Shown: positions 34,372 through 44,671, counted from the first letter of the stretch. The stretch is 64,000 bases of DNA from Chitinophagaceae bacterium (GCA_947446645.1 CANFHA010000020.1:29042-93041); one strand, 5' to 3'. Notes: generated by a model not told the origin, from the letters alone. Translations and numbers: made by a program.

Positions 34372-37300
34372 CTAAAACGCCCTGTTCACGCCAATCACAT
34401 ACCTGAACGTAGCATACTGATCGTTTCCATAGGGCGGGCGATTTAGGAATATCGGCAAATCGAGGCGAATGGTCAATGGTTTTGCCTTCTCAAATACGCC
34501 CCAGTTTTTTATGGTGAATGCGCAGCCAATGCCGGCATCCACATGCACGGAACCCCACGTGGTACTGGGAATGATAAAATACTGGTTTGGTGAATTAAAA
34601 TAGCTAAGCTCCATAATACCTGCATCACCAAAAGCGTAAACATTGGCATGCAGCCAGCTGCGCAGTGCACGTGGTCTCCAGGGCATGTAATTCTCAAATC
34701 CCAGCTCCAGATTCACCGATGCACCACTGCGTCCTTTATAACCAACCATCTCAGTGCCATTATGATTATCTGGCGCAAAATAGCCCGCATAGCCACGGAG
34801 GCCAAGGCCACCACCCTGCTCAAAGTGGTTGACATTATAACGGGAGTTGCCTTCCCACTTTTCAGGTATAAAGCCTATGCTGCGGGTATATTTATTTTCC
34901 ATTTGCTCCTCAGGATTTGAGCCTGCCATGTACAAGGCGCTTTCGTAGGGTAATTGGTTGCCAAGGCCAAAGCGGCCAAACACACGCGTCTTCACTTCCA
35001 ACCGGCCTATATAGTTATCGTTAACCGACTCAAATTGAGCATAGGCATAAGTAAACGGCAACTCATCCTTTTCAAGGAAAGGCGCACGGAAGCTGAATGC
35101 GTAGCGACCCACGCCATTGTAATAGTTATAACGGTGAGCCCACTGCAGGTTTAGCGAATTGTTCTTTCGGCCGGGAACACTGCTCCAGTCCGCCGGGTCT
35201 GTCAGGTAGTCGAAATCACTAACGGTAGGCCGCCACATGGTTTGCGCGTAGAGCTGGAGCGTGTTGCTTTCATCAGCAAGCCAGTTCAAACCCAGCCGGT
35301 GATACCACAGCCCGTCCAGGTAGCGGCTATTCAGCTGTACCTGCACTTTTGGTGTATTGCGCGTAAGCGGCGAAATGTAGTTGAGTGAATAATTTACCGG
35401 CGCATACCGTGAATACAGATTTTCACCCTTGTACGCCAGGTAAGGGTTCTCCTGCAGTGCATGGGTATTCCACCAGATCGTTGCGTCCAGCTTGTGCAGG
35501 GTAAACAAGTAGTCACCTTCAAAATGCACACCTGCTTTAATTCCATCTACCGGGTTCCACCACAGGTCCGGCCTTATATAAAGCCTGTACTTTTTGCGGT
35601 CGAATGGTGCATTGAGACCACCATCCAGCTTTGCCGTTATCGATAAGGGACTTATGCAGAGGCCACGGGTATTATAGTTGTCCAGCATGTCGCGGTCAGC
35701 AAAGCGGTTAGTTGTGTCTATCTGCACATTCCTGATGCCGGCTGTAGCCTGTACTGTAGCAGTATATTCGGGAGCCAGCTTTCCCCAGCCATACCACTTT
35801 GGTAAGGTTGTGGCAGCTGTTTGTTTCTGAAACCACGTATTTGGTATGTAGTAGCTGTGCTTTGTCCCGTCCTTTGCCGTCACTGTAAAATCCAGCGGCA
35901 TCTGCATTTCACCCTTACGGCGAAAGTTGATCTCATAGTTATCTGTGCCATGAATTTTATGAATGCCACATATACCATAATCGAGCGTCTTTGTTGTTTC
36001 AAACCACTCATCGAAAAACCAAGAAAGATCTACGTGCGTAAATTGGATCACAGAGGCCCGAAAATCTTCAAAATAAGGATGGGCAAACTTCCATTGCTCA
36101 AAGTAATGGTGTAGTGTGGCTGCAAACAGCGAATCTCCAAGCACATACTGCAGATTATAAAGCATGGATGCCGTTTTGTAATAAACGGTGCCATATCCTC
36201 CACCCTGCCCCAGTGCACTATGAAAATCATCGGAATGAGTATTGAGTGGTAACTCCGTTTTGCTTAGCGCATTATAGGTGTAGCTGCCAAGTATGGTACG
36301 GTCCAGCACAAGTGCAGGCTCCGCAAAATGTCTCCGGTATGCCGATCTGGACTTTCCTGCGATCATGGTGTCTCCATCTATCAGCCGTTCGCCCCAGGCG
36401 GTAAGGAACTGCGTAAAGCCTTCGTCCATAGCTGCGCGGTAGGTTTCGTTGCTGCCTACCTGCCCGTAAAACCAGTTGTGGCCAATCTCATGTACAAATA
36501 GTCCACGGTAACCGGGCTCGCTGCCGCCATCCATGGTTATCATAGGGTATTCCATGCCATCCTGTGCGTCGGCAGCTACCATTTTTGGATAGCAATACAT
36601 ACCTATTGTTTCAGAGAAAGTCTTTATTACTTTGCTTACATACTCAGGCGCATTTTGCCAGCCAGCTGCATGGGGTTCCTGCACTATGGCTACGCACTCT
36701 ACCCCATTCCAGTATGTAGTCCCTATACGGAAAGACGGATCTGCGGTAAAGGCGAAATCATGCACATTATTAGCCACAAAGTGCCACTGTTTCCTGCTAC
36801 CCTTCTCATAAGGAATGATGGTAGACGGTGGTTCATTCCATTTTTTGGTTGCAAAATTTTTAATGTCGAGTTTCGCGCGCAGTGTGTCCGGCAGCACCTC
36901 CTGGCGGTTTTCGAGTACACCGCTGGCTTCGAGTATGTAGTTTGAAGGGAAGTCAAGCGTCACATCATATAGCCCGAAATCTCCGTAAAATTCGCGGTTC
37001 AGGTGCTGGTAAGTATCCCATCCATGTACGCGGTCGTACACACATATCTTGGGAAACCACTGGCAACCATTGTAGTGCTTGAAGCCCCAGGCATTATACA
37101 TTTGCATTCTGCGCCGGGTTGCCCCGTTGTCATAGTGCGTATTAAAGCTCATTTTTATTTGCACCTTGCCACCCGGAAGCAGGGGCTTTCCGAGGTATAC
37201 TTTCATTATCGTATTGTCCAGTTCTGTCTTAGCTACCTGACCGTCCGTAGTAATATTATCCAGCACTATGCCCAGCCCGGCGGCCTCCTTTTTACCCATC

Positions 37301-37662
37301 CGCACCTTCACTTTGTTTGCTGCTTCCAGGTCATGCAGGTGCGATCCTTTTATGAAAGCATTCTGGTACAGGTGAAAATATACATAGGTGAGCGTATCAG
37401 GCGAATTGTTCCAGTAGGTCAGGGTTTCAGTACCGTCAATCCTGTTATCTTCTTCCATCATTTTAGCGCCTATGGTATAGGCTACATCCTGTTGCCAGTA
37501 AGCCGCATCGGGCATGCGGTTGCGCCAGTAATATTTGTTGTCCCTGCTGCGGTAGTCATTGTCTGCCACAACTACAGGCCGTGGTGAAGGGTCGTATAGT
37601 TGAGCACCAAGGCTAATTCCCAGAAGCAATCCGGCAAGGGTAAGTGCAAGCTTTATGTACAT
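34372..37662 (-). CDS. M1-family metallopeptidase with long C-terminal region
   Basis: About 1096 residues, exported (signal peptide LALTLAGLLLGISLGAQ). ATG at 37662 is preferred to a TTG two codons upstream. The zinc site is HEIGHNWFYGQ at about 391-401 with the second Glu in AAMDEGFTQF, and a preceding EYPMITMDGG replaces the usual GAMEN exopeptidase motif. The last 400 residues (for example LYIRPDLWWNPVDGIKAGVH, FSFRAPFLEKDELPFTYAYA) consist of regular amphipathic strands like an outer-membrane barrel. This arrangement is common in Bacteroidota M1 proteins. Substrates unknown. Confidence 0.88.
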   Translation of the reverse strand: MYIKLALTLAGLLLGISLGAQLYDPSPRPVVVADNDYRSRDNKYYWRNRMPDAAYWQQDVAYTIGAKMMEEDNRIDGTETLTYWNNSPDTLTYVYFHLYQNAFIKGSHLHDLEAANKVKVRMGKKEAAGLGIVLDNITTDGQVAKTELDNTIMKVYLGKPLLPGGKVQIKMSFNTHYDNGATRRRMQMYNAWGFKHYNGCQWFPKICVYDRVHGWDTYQHLNREFYGDFGLYDVTLDFPSNYILEASGVLENRQEVLPDTLRAKLDIKNFATKKWNEPPSTIIPYEKGSRKQWHFVANNVHDFAFTADPSFRIGTTYWNGVECVAIVQEPHAAGWQNAPEYVSKVIKTFSETIGMYCYPKMVAADAQDGMEYPMITMDGGSEPGYRGLFVHEIGHNWFYGQVGSNETYRAAMDEGFTQFLTAWGERLIDGDTMIAGKSRSAYRRHFAEPALVLDRTILGSYTYNALSKTELPLNTHSDDFHSALGQGGGYGTVYYKTASMLYNLQYVLGDSLFAATLHHYFEQWKFAHPYFEDFRASVIQFTHVDLSWFFDEWFETTKTLDYGICGIHKIHGTDNYEINFRRKGEMQMPLDFTVTAKDGTKHSYYIPNTWFQKQTAATTLPKWYGWGKLAPEYTATVQATAGIRNVQIDTTNRFADRDMLDNYNTRGLCISPLSITAKLDGGLNAPFDRKKYRLYIRPDLWWNPVDGIKAGVHFEGDYLFTLHKLDATIWWNTHALQENPYLAYKGENLYSRYAPVNYSLNYISPLTRNTPKVQVQLNSRYLDGLWYHRLGLNWLADESNTLQLYAQTMWRPTVSDFDYLTDPADWSSVPGRKNNSLNLQWAHRYNYYNGVGRYAFSFRAPFLEKDELPFTYAYAQFESVNDNYIGRLEVKTRVFGRFGLGNQLPYESALYMAGSNPEEQMENKYTRSIGFIPEKWEGNSRYNVNHFEQGGGLGLRGYAGYFAPDNHNGTEMVGYKGRSGASVNLELGFENYMPWRPRALRSWLHANVYAFGDAGIMELSYFNSPNQYFIIPSTTWGSVHVDAGIGCAFTIKNWGVFEKAKPLTIRLDLPIFLNRPPYGNDQYATFRYVIGVNRAF

Positions 37663-37774
37663 GAGCAAATCCTGATTAGAAGAATAAAAATAGAAACTAA
37701 AAGCGGAACGAAATATTTAAATGTATCCTATCTTTGATTGAAACATAAGATATCCACTCATAATTGAAATAAGT

Positions 37775-38089
37775 ATGAAAAAACAACTGACATTAACACT
37801 TTTAGCAGTTGCCACAATGGGGTCAACTTTACTTGCGCAGGATGCACCGAAGCCTGCCGGAAGAAAAAAGGCCCCTGCCACAAATGCAGCCAGCGTTGAA
37901 AGCCCGGCATTAGCAGAACCGGCAAGGGCAGCAGCTCCAAGCCAAACCGGAAGGCTTCGTACTGCCTCACCGGTAAAGTTAGCTCCGCCAGCAAAGGCCG
38001 ATGATAACAAACCGAAAGCACAGGCTGTGCGCGCACCCATGCAGGAAAAAATAGCGCCTGCAGCCACTGAGGCGCAAAAATCGAAATAA
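37775..38089 (+). CDS. Small exported Ala/Pro/Lys-rich protein
   Basis: A 104-residue protein with a signal peptide (about 1-21, cleaved at LLAQ) and a mature part of low complexity dominated by Ala, Pro, Lys and Ser (KAPATNAASVESPALAEPAR). No domain recognised; it is likely disordered. A clear hairpin terminator follows, which supports it being expressed. Confidence 0.6.
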   Translation: MKKQLTLTLLAVATMGSTLLAQDAPKPAGRKKAPATNAASVESPALAEPARAAAPSQTGRLRTASPVKLAPPAKADDNKPKAQAVRAPMQEKIAPAATEAQKSK

Positions 38090-38101
38090 GGAGATAAAAA
38101 T

Positions 38102-38139
38102 AAAAAAGATAGTGCTGCACCCGTAGCACTATCTTTTTT
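38102..38139. terminator. Hairpin terminator with T-tract
   Basis: Fifteen-base perfect arms AAAAAAGATAGTGCT/AGCACTATCTTTTTT around an 8-base loop, 12 bases after the small exported protein gene. The A/T ends give T-tracts in both directions, so it can also serve the converging DUF2807 gene. Confidence 0.85.
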
Positions 38140-38184
38140 TATGCAGATATCACCCGCTAAATTTGTCAGGCGATGCACCGGTAA

Positions 38185-38913
38185 TTAGTTTGCATCGTAT
38201 ACTGTACCACCCTCCGGGTTCTTCACCATTTGCGGATGGCCCTTATACTTCAAGCCACAGGACTGGCCAATGTTCGTGTTCAGATTGTTTATGGCTGTTA
38301 CCTCGCATGTGCCCTGCCCCTGTGCAGATACGCTTGATTCTTCTACCTGGAACGGGAATGCCTTTATAGTGAAATCGCCATTAGCAGAAAAGCTGGCCAG
38401 CCGCGCAGTACCATTCATGATCTCCAGTTTGGAGCTGCCGGTAGAAGAATAGCTGAAATGTTCCGTATTAACACTATCAATCATCACTTTCCCATTACCG
38501 GAAATAGTGGCTTTGAATGCCTCGCCGGTAATGTTGCCGAATACATCAGCGCCTGCGTTGGATGATAGATATAGCTCGCTTAGCGATGGCAGTGTTATCT
38601 CAGCAACCACATCTTTGCAATCAATACCCATGCGGTTCTCCAGGTCAGACCCTATGAACAGTGTATTGTTCTCCACTTTGGTTTTTATGTGCACGAGCAG
38701 ATTATAATATCCGCTGTATTTTACTGATGGCCTGGCACCCTTTCTCACCGTTATGATTACTTTCAGCGGCATCTCTACCTGCACGGCTCCAAAGGCACCT
38801 AACTTCGGCGACTGAGTGGTCTGTGAACCTTCGCCCCTGATCACCTTATCTCCGCAAGCCGGCAGGCAAAAAGTGGCTACAATAAGAGAAACAAACAGTA
38901 AGTATCTTTTCAT
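38185..38913 (-). CDS. DUF2807 (head GIN domain) lipoprotein
   Basis: A 242-residue lipoprotein with lipobox LPAC (Cys20). The mature protein matches the DUF2807 family: GEGSQTTQSPKLGAFGAVQV near the N-terminus, then a right-handed repeated strand pattern (LYLSSNAGADVFGNITGEAF, KLEIMNGTARLASFSANGDF). Homologues are common surface or periplasmic proteins in Bacteroidota, sometimes labelled putative auto-transporter adhesins. The function is unknown. Confidence 0.87.
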   Translation of the reverse strand: MKRYLLFVSLIVATFCLPACGDKVIRGEGSQTTQSPKLGAFGAVQVEMPLKVIITVRKGARPSVKYSGYYNLLVHIKTKVENNTLFIGSDLENRMGIDCKDVVAEITLPSLSELYLSSNAGADVFGNITGEAFKATISGNGKVMIDSVNTEHFSYSSTGSSKLEIMNGTARLASFSANGDFTIKAFPFQVEESSVSAQGQGTCEVTAINNLNTNIGQSCGLKYKGHPQMVKNPEGGTVYDAN

Positions 38914-39199
38914 GATGTTTTTGTCTTGGGGTGGATAAATTTAGTAAAGTCCGGCAATATCTATGCTACAAGCGTTAATTAATTCCTTCATTTCGCCGCA
39001 GAATGCCTTCTCTTTAATTTTAAAATGTGGGAACAACAATGTAATGTGCATCTTACGCATTAGCCCAGGCGTGATACGGCTGTTTCCGCGGCATGGCAAA
39101 CGCATCCGGAAATTAATAGAATACTTATAAAATACCCCTTTTGGAGCGTGTGAAACAAATAAAAACCGCCTACTTTTACGCCAAATCAATTTAATATTT

Positions 39200-41236
39200 A
39201 TGAACAGAAAGTTCATTGGCATATTGGCTGCTACTGCTTTAGTGGCAGCGTGCAACCAACCCGACCCTAAGAATGCGGTAAAGGAAGATGTACTCAGGGC
39301 GCACATGGACACCACCATAAAGCCGGGTGACGACTTTTTCGCATATGCCAACAATGGCTGGATGAAGAACAACCCGATACCCGCAGATGAGACCACCTGG
39401 GGTGTGGGTGAGCTGGTGCAGAGAGAACTTTACGAAAAGCTACGCAAGATAAACGAGGAAGCCCTGGCTAAGGGAGAAAAAACCGGCACCGGACAGCAAA
39501 TAGGTGATTTCTGGTTCAGCGCCATGGACACTGTGGCCATTGAAAAGAACGGCATAGAGCCGCTGCGCGAGGAACTAAACAAAATAGCCGCAGTAAAAAC
39601 ACGCGATGAAGTAATGGGCCAGGCGGCACACATGCACACATTTGGTGTTGGTGTGTTTTTTGACGAAGGAGTGTCGCAGGACCCGAAGCGCAGCGATATA
39701 GAGGCGTATAATATGCAGCAGGGCGGACTGGGTATGCCAAACCGAGATTACTATTTCAATAATGATGAACGGACCGCTAAGGTACGCGCGGCCTACCCTG
39801 GATATATTGCCAGCCTTTTCCGATTGATGGGAACGGAAAGCAAAGAAGCTGATAAAAAGGCCGCCGCTATCATTGCCCTGGAGACTGAGCTAGCCAAATC
39901 ATCGCGCAAGCTGGCCGACCTGCGGGACCCATACAGCAACTACCACAAAATAGCTATCAGCCGATTGGGTAGCTTGTCTCCCGGCATAGAGTGGCCAAAA
40001 TACCTGGCAGTGATGGGAGTGCGCCATGTGGATAGTGTTATTGTAGGGCAGCCGGAGTTTTATAGTGCGCTTGGCAGAGCAATGGCAACCACTGACATTC
40101 AGACGCTGAAAGACTATATGACCTTTCACCTGGTAGCTACATTCTCAGGATCACTCAGCAAACCCTATGCAGATGCTACTTTCGATTTTTACTCAAAAAC
40201 AATACGTGGCATACAGGAGCAGCACCCGCGCTGGCGGCGTGCGCTGAATGCTGAAGAGGGCGCTATAGGCGAGGCACTGGGCCAGCTTTTTGTGCGCGAA
40301 TACTTCCCCGTGACAGCAAAGGCCCGCTACGAGGTAGTAGTGGAAAATGTGCGTAAGGCCTATGTATCGCGCATAGAAAAGCTAACCTGGATGAGCGACA
40401 GCACAAAGCAGAAAGCCATACATAAGCTTGCCGCTATCCGCAAGAAAGTGGGCTTCCCTGATAAATGGAAAGACTTCTCAAAACTGAAGATAGACCGCGG
40501 ACCCTATGTGCTGAATGTGATGCGCGCAAACCAATGGTGGAACAACTACCAGATAAGCAAGCTGGGCCAGAATGTGGACCGCGATGAATGGGATATGACA
40601 CCACAGAGCTACAACGCGTACTACAACGAATCGAATAACGAGATAGTGCTGCCTGCAGCAATGATGACGGTACCCGGCTTTAAAGATGCAGAGCTTGATG
40701 ATGCCCTTGTTTATGGTTATACCTCAGCCTCAACCGTAGGCCACGAGATAACCCATGGCTTTGATGACCAGGGCCATAAGTTTGACGAGCATGGCAACCT
40801 GTGCAGCTGGTGGTCGGTAGCAGACACTGTGCAGTTTATGCAGCGTGCCGATGTGCTGGTTCAGCAGTTCAACAGGATGATGCCACTGGACACTATGCAT
40901 ATAAACGGCTCCGCTACACTGGGAGAAAACCTTGCAGACCTCGGAGGTATACTCATAGGCCTTGATGCCTTTAAGAAAACTGACGCCTACAAGAAGGGAG
41001 AAAAGATAGCCGGTCTTACGCCACTGCAGCGCTTCTTCCTGGGCTACTCACTGGGCTGGCTTATGGCGGAACGCCCGGAGAAAATTGCCAACCAGTTGCA
41101 TACCGATGTGCACTCACCTGCCAAATACCGTGTGAACGGACCTTTCCCGAATGTGCCTGAGTTTTATGAAGCGTTCAATATAAAGCCGGGAGATAAAATG
41201 TACCTGCCGGAAGACCAGCGTGTGCACCTTTGGTAG
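39200..41236 (+). CDS. M13-family (neprilysin/PepO-like) metallopeptidase lipoprotein
   Basis: A 678-residue zinc oligopeptidase, probably lipidated at Cys18 (lipobox VAAC) and located in the periplasm or outer membrane. Zinc motif HEITHGFDDQG at about 515 with the third ligand Glu in ENLADLGG at about 575. NNEIVLPAAMM and the C-terminal FNIKPGDKMYLPEDQRVHLW match PepO proteins. The start gives DDFFAYANNGWMKNNPIPAD typical of the family's N-lobe. Confidence 0.95.
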   Translation: MNRKFIGILAATALVAACNQPDPKNAVKEDVLRAHMDTTIKPGDDFFAYANNGWMKNNPIPADETTWGVGELVQRELYEKLRKINEEALAKGEKTGTGQQIGDFWFSAMDTVAIEKNGIEPLREELNKIAAVKTRDEVMGQAAHMHTFGVGVFFDEGVSQDPKRSDIEAYNMQQGGLGMPNRDYYFNNDERTAKVRAAYPGYIASLFRLMGTESKEADKKAAAIIALETELAKSSRKLADLRDPYSNYHKIAISRLGSLSPGIEWPKYLAVMGVRHVDSVIVGQPEFYSALGRAMATTDIQTLKDYMTFHLVATFSGSLSKPYADATFDFYSKTIRGIQEQHPRWRRALNAEEGAIGEALGQLFVREYFPVTAKARYEVVVENVRKAYVSRIEKLTWMSDSTKQKAIHKLAAIRKKVGFPDKWKDFSKLKIDRGPYVLNVMRANQWWNNYQISKLGQNVDRDEWDMTPQSYNAYYNESNNEIVLPAAMMTVPGFKDAELDDALVYGYTSASTVGHEITHGFDDQGHKFDEHGNLCSWWSVADTVQFMQRADVLVQQFNRMMPLDTMHINGSATLGENLADLGGILIGLDAFKKTDAYKKGEKIAGLTPLQRFFLGYSLGWLMAERPEKIANQLHTDVHSPAKYRVNGPFPNVPEFYEAFNIKPGDKMYLPEDQRVHLW

Positions 41237-41256
41237 GCCTTAGAAAAGAGATGAGA

Positions 41257-41292
41257 ATATAAAGCGCCGGGGTCATTCCCGGCGCTTTATAT
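41257..41292. terminator. Hairpin terminator between the M13 and NHL genes
   Basis: Fifteen-base perfect arms ATATAAAGCGCCGGG/CCCGGCGCTTTATAT around GTCATT, 20 bases past the M13 stop and followed by TTTTGTG. Serves converging genes. Confidence 0.8.
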
Positions 41293-41359
41293 TTTGTGCT
41301 TTTCAGAGATTAAGTCTCAATGAAAGTTGTGACACCACTGCATGCAACGAGCCCCTTTA

Positions 41360-42718
41360 TCAGTCAGCAATTACCAGCTTCTCTTTGTATGTTTTGCTAG
41401 CGGTACTTACCTGCAGCAGATAGCTGCCTGCTGGCATTTTAGCCACGTCAATGGTTGTGGTTTGTATGCTATTATCAACCGATTTAGTGGCTACTATGCA
41501 GCCTAAAACATCCAGCACTGTTACTGTGGCAGCGTTGCCGGTTTGTGGCAGCTGCAGGGTAAATACGCCTGTTGATGGATTTGGGAACACCTTTATACCA
41601 GCTGCTGTAGCCGGCAAAGGGCTTACCGCCGCAACACCATATGTAACTGCCCTGATCACGTTGTTACCATTGTCTGCTATATATATCTTTCCCCAGCCAT
41701 CTGCGGCTACTGAGGTTGGTGAGTTCAGTTTGGCTGAAGTTGGCGCTAACCCATCGCCAGTGTAACCGTTGGTGTGATTACCCGCAAAAAGCGAGATCAC
41801 ACCAAGAGAGTCTACGCGGCGCACTGTGTTATTTCCCTGGTCCGTGATGTATATGCTGCCCGCATTATCTACAGATACGCTGGATGGAAAGGACAGCTGT
41901 GCTGCTGTTGCAGCAGCACCATCGCCACCGGAGCCGGCAGTGTGGTTGCCTGCGAACGCATTGATATCGCCGGTAGTCATATCCATCTTCCTGACCACAT
42001 TATTGTTAAGGTCTGCGATATAGAGATTGCCGGCAGCATCCAGGGCCACGCCTGATGGATTGGACAATGCCGCATCAACGGCTGCGCCGCCATTACCACT
42101 AAACCCATAGCTTCCGTTACCGGCTATAGTATTAATGATACCGCCCGCATCTACCCTGCGTATTACATGGTTCATGGCATCTGCTATATACAGATTGCCC
42201 GCTGCATCCAACGCTATGCCCTGCGGGCTGTTCAGCGATGCATGGTCTGCAGATAAGCCATCGCCAGTGTAACCGGCAGTATCGTTACCAGCATAGGTAT
42301 TAATGGTGCCCGCTACATCTACTATGCGTATCACATTATTACCATTGTCAGCTATGTATACATTGCCGGCAGCATCTGTAGCAACAGCGCATGGCGCACT
42401 TAACTTTGCCGATATTGCAGAACCACCGTCGCCGCTGTACCCCGCAGTGTCGTTGCCAGCGAAAGTGGTGACAATACCAAGGGAATTTATCTTTCGTATC
42501 ACGTTATTGTTCTTGTCAGCGATATATACATTGCCTGCACCATCGAACGACACACCGGAACACCTGTTGAAGGCTGCGAGCCATGCCGGGCCATTGTCCC
42601 CGGCATAGCCACCTATACCTGAGCCTGCAAAAGTATTGATGACCTGAGCGCTCAACGGGGAAGAACAAAAACCCATTGAAGCCAGCAATATAAACGAAAG
42701 GTATTTTCCTGGTTTCAT
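41360..42718 (-). CDS. NHL-repeat secreted protein with T9SS sorting domain
   Basis: A 452-residue exported protein with signal peptide ending LSAQ. Residues about 26-365 are six NHL-like blades of about 55 residues, each with DAAGNLYIAD, NNVIRKVD and a turn such as AGNDTAGYTGDG. The repeats are nearly regular at DNA level too. The C-terminal 75 residues (IKVFPNPSTGVFTLQLPQ to YLLQVSTASKTYKEKLVI) form a T9SS type A sorting domain. Paralogue of the gene at 10585-11901. Surface or released; ligand unknown. Confidence 0.92.
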   Translation of the reverse strand: MKPGKYLSFILLASMGFCSSPLSAQVINTFAGSGIGGYAGDNGPAWLAAFNRCSGVSFDGAGNVYIADKNNNVIRKINSLGIVTTFAGNDTAGYSGDGGSAISAKLSAPCAVATDAAGNVYIADNGNNVIRIVDVAGTINTYAGNDTAGYTGDGLSADHASLNSPQGIALDAAGNLYIADAMNHVIRRVDAGGIINTIAGNGSYGFSGNGGAAVDAALSNPSGVALDAAGNLYIADLNNNVVRKMDMTTGDINAFAGNHTAGSGGDGAAATAAQLSFPSSVSVDNAGSIYITDQGNNTVRRVDSLGVISLFAGNHTNGYTGDGLAPTSAKLNSPTSVAADGWGKIYIADNGNNVIRAVTYGVAAVSPLPATAAGIKVFPNPSTGVFTLQLPQTGNAATVTVLDVLGCIVATKSVDNSIQTTTIDVAKMPAGSYLLQVSTASKTYKEKLVIAD

Positions 42719-42843
42719 AAAATCAGTTGAATAGACAACACTAGCCTATAAAGATATAGGTATTTATTAAAAAAGTAATCTTTGCCATTTCGTTCGGCTT
42801 GAGACTGTTACCAGCCCTGCCATCTGCATTCAGCGCATATTGA

Positions 42844-43551
42844 CTAAGGGTGTTGCAATTTGTTTTTAAAGAATGATTTGGTTAAACCCCAGGATTCAAG
42901 CGCTGCCTGCGGGTGGTAAGCGGGGCGTTCATCGTTGAAGTAAGCATGATCTGCATAGGATATTTCTACGTTGATATGATCCTTGCCTGACCTCTTTAAA
43001 GCATCTGTAACCGCCTGCACATGTTCCGGCTTTATGTGCTGGTCTTTACCTGCCCAGAACAGCAGCTGCGGTCCATGCAGTTTATCTGCCCGGTCTGCTA
43101 CCGTGTGCATACCCCCACCGTAGAACGACACAGATGCAGCCAGCGGCACTGCCGTATTAGCGACAAAGGCCACCCTGCCTCCCAGGCAGAAACCAATACA
43201 ACCTATCCTGTTCTTACGAACATTATCCTGCGAGGCGAGCCAATCGTACACCGCCTGTACATCGTCCATTAGCCCATCAGTAGTAATAGCCTGAAAATGA
43301 GGTGCCACTTTGTCAAAATCCCCGTAAGGAGCCTCAAAACCTGCGGGAGCAGTGCGGTGAAAAAGCTCGGGCGCAACAACCAGGTAGCCTTCTGCCGCTA
43401 GCCTGTCTGCCAGCTTACGAATATGGTTATTAACTCCCCAGGCCTCCTGGAAGAGCATAACCGCCGGAAACGGGCCTAAGCCCCATGGTATGGACACATA
43501 AGCGTTCATTTCTGACGCATCTTTTACTGAGAGTGTTATCGTTTTTGACAT
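42844..43551 (-). CDS. Dienelactone hydrolase family protein
   Basis: A 235-residue alpha/beta hydrolase. The DLH triad is visible: Cys in GCIGFCLGGRVAF, Asp in FWAGKDQHI, and His in YADHAYFNDERP, with the FQEAWGVNNHIRKLADRLA helix that carries the family Glu/Arg. Usually cytosolic; no signal peptide. Substrate probably an ester or lactone, not determined. Separated by 142 bases from the RDD gene. Confidence 0.9.
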   Translation of the reverse strand: MSKTITLSVKDASEMNAYVSIPWGLGPFPAVMLFQEAWGVNNHIRKLADRLAAEGYLVVAPELFHRTAPAGFEAPYGDFDKVAPHFQAITTDGLMDDVQAVYDWLASQDNVRKNRIGCIGFCLGGRVAFVANTAVPLAASVSFYGGGMHTVADRADKLHGPQLLFWAGKDQHIKPEHVQAVTDALKRSGKDHINVEISYADHAYFNDERPAYHPQAALESWGLTKSFFKNKLQHP

Positions 43552-43585
43552 AGTGGCTTTTTTAGAAAAGTGAACAATTATTATT

Positions 43586-43611
43586 AAAACCCAGAACCCC
43601 TAAAGGGTTTT
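43586..43611 (-). terminator. Weak hairpin after the RDD gene
   Basis: AAAACCC and GGGTTTT arms around 12 bases containing CCCCTAAAG, 80 bases past the RDD stop on its strand and followed by TAATAATAATT. A similar CCCCTAAAGGGG core occurs after pth at 21673-21684. Confidence 0.4.
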
Positions 43612-43693
43612 GCTGGTGAATCGATTTTCATCGTCTAACATTTTTGAACTGCTATTTCATCGGATTTTACTGTTAGAAGATCTTATCATGGCC

Positions 43694-44485
43694 TCATGAC
43701 TTTGTTTTCTTTGAACTAAAATAATTGTAGTCCTTAAGCAACTGCTCCAGAAAATCTATAGGATACAAATCAGATTCTATGCCCAGTACGGTCTTTATCT
43801 TATGAGCGATATTGATCACGTAGTTGTCTGTACCGGTCGATTTATTTTTGGTATTCAGCAGGTTTCGTATACCGTTTATGTCGCGGTCAGAGAGGCGCAT
43901 TACCTGCGGGAACACCGGCTGGTACTCTGCCTCATCTATCTCCAGGTATATGGTTTCATTAATGCCCGGCCGGTACTTTTTGTCAATAACCACAGTGCCT
44001 GCCGCCAGGTCGCCAAGGCGCTGGTTCTTAGCCGATATCATAACAGAAAGAAAATCTGGCAGGTAAACGATCATGCATACGAACAACACCAAAAAATTAG
44101 TGAGTATATAGTATGGAATGATGAAGATAAACAGGTTGCCTATACACAGCATCCACCGGCTTATATACTGTCCCCAGGTAGGCTCATGGCCCTCCATATC
44201 TATCACTTGTATGCCGGCTATCTTCTTACCCAGTGTCTGCCCGTTCATTAGCAGCTCGGCTGCCAGCTGGTAAAGTATTACCGGCAACACCACTACCAGC
44301 AGCATAGTGGCTGTGCGGATGCCATCTCCAAACCCGAGCAGTGGCGCCACAAAAAGTAACACGAGGACGTAGTAAAGGCAAATGATCGTAATATCAATGA
44401 ACCATGCAAGCAGCCGTTTGCCAAAGGGCGCTACCCTGAATTCAAGGTCTATGTTAAACGGTGTGCCTACAGTAATAATGGCCAT
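43694..44485 (-). CDS. RDD-family membrane protein
   Basis: A 263-residue protein with the RDD signature in PFGKRLLAWFIDITIICLYY at the first helix, two or three further helices (to about 145), and a soluble C-terminal region (about 165-263) of unknown fold containing MRLSDRDINGIRNLLNTKNK. RDD proteins are integral membrane proteins of mostly unknown or transport-related function. No operon partner is obvious. Confidence 0.87.
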   Translation of the reverse strand: MAIITVGTPFNIDLEFRVAPFGKRLLAWFIDITIICLYYVLVLLFVAPLLGFGDGIRTATMLLVVVLPVILYQLAAELLMNGQTLGKKIAGIQVIDMEGHEPTWGQYISRWMLCIGNLFIFIIPYYILTNFLVLFVCMIVYLPDFLSVMISAKNQRLGDLAAGTVVIDKKYRPGINETIYLEIDEAEYQPVFPQVMRLSDRDINGIRNLLNTKNKSTGTDNYVINIAHKIKTVLGIESDLYPIDFLEQLLKDYNYFSSKKTKS

Positions 44486-44639
44486 AGAATGTGAAAATAC
44501 TTAAAACAAATTGATAAGTGATGCGTTGAATTACGATAAGAAAATACTGGCTAGCCCATAATATCACCCTTAAACCTACACCCATACTAACTTATCAACT
44601 TATAACATTTCCCCTTACTACCCAATGACCAAAACCCCT

Positions 44640-44647
44640 TATCTTTG
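44640..44647 (+). promoter_or_regulatory. Possible -7 element (TATCTTTG) for the DUF4249-like gene
   Basis: TATCTTTG matches TAnnTTTG, 24 bases before the ATG at 44672. No TTG box at the usual spacing. Confidence 0.35.
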
Positions 44648-44671
44648 TCCGCTTTATAATAAGAAAGATTC

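Noticed and set aside
38941..39396. 151-residue minus-strand frame overlapping the M13 gene start
   Set aside because: It runs into the 5' end of a secure M13 gene on the other strand; the non-overlapping part (38941-39190) shows no family resemblance and is likely leader sequence.
41400..42700. DNA tandem repeats in the minus-strand NHL gene as a mobile or regulatory repeat
   Set aside because: The periodicity follows the 55-residue propeller blades of one continuous reading frame, so it is explained by the protein.
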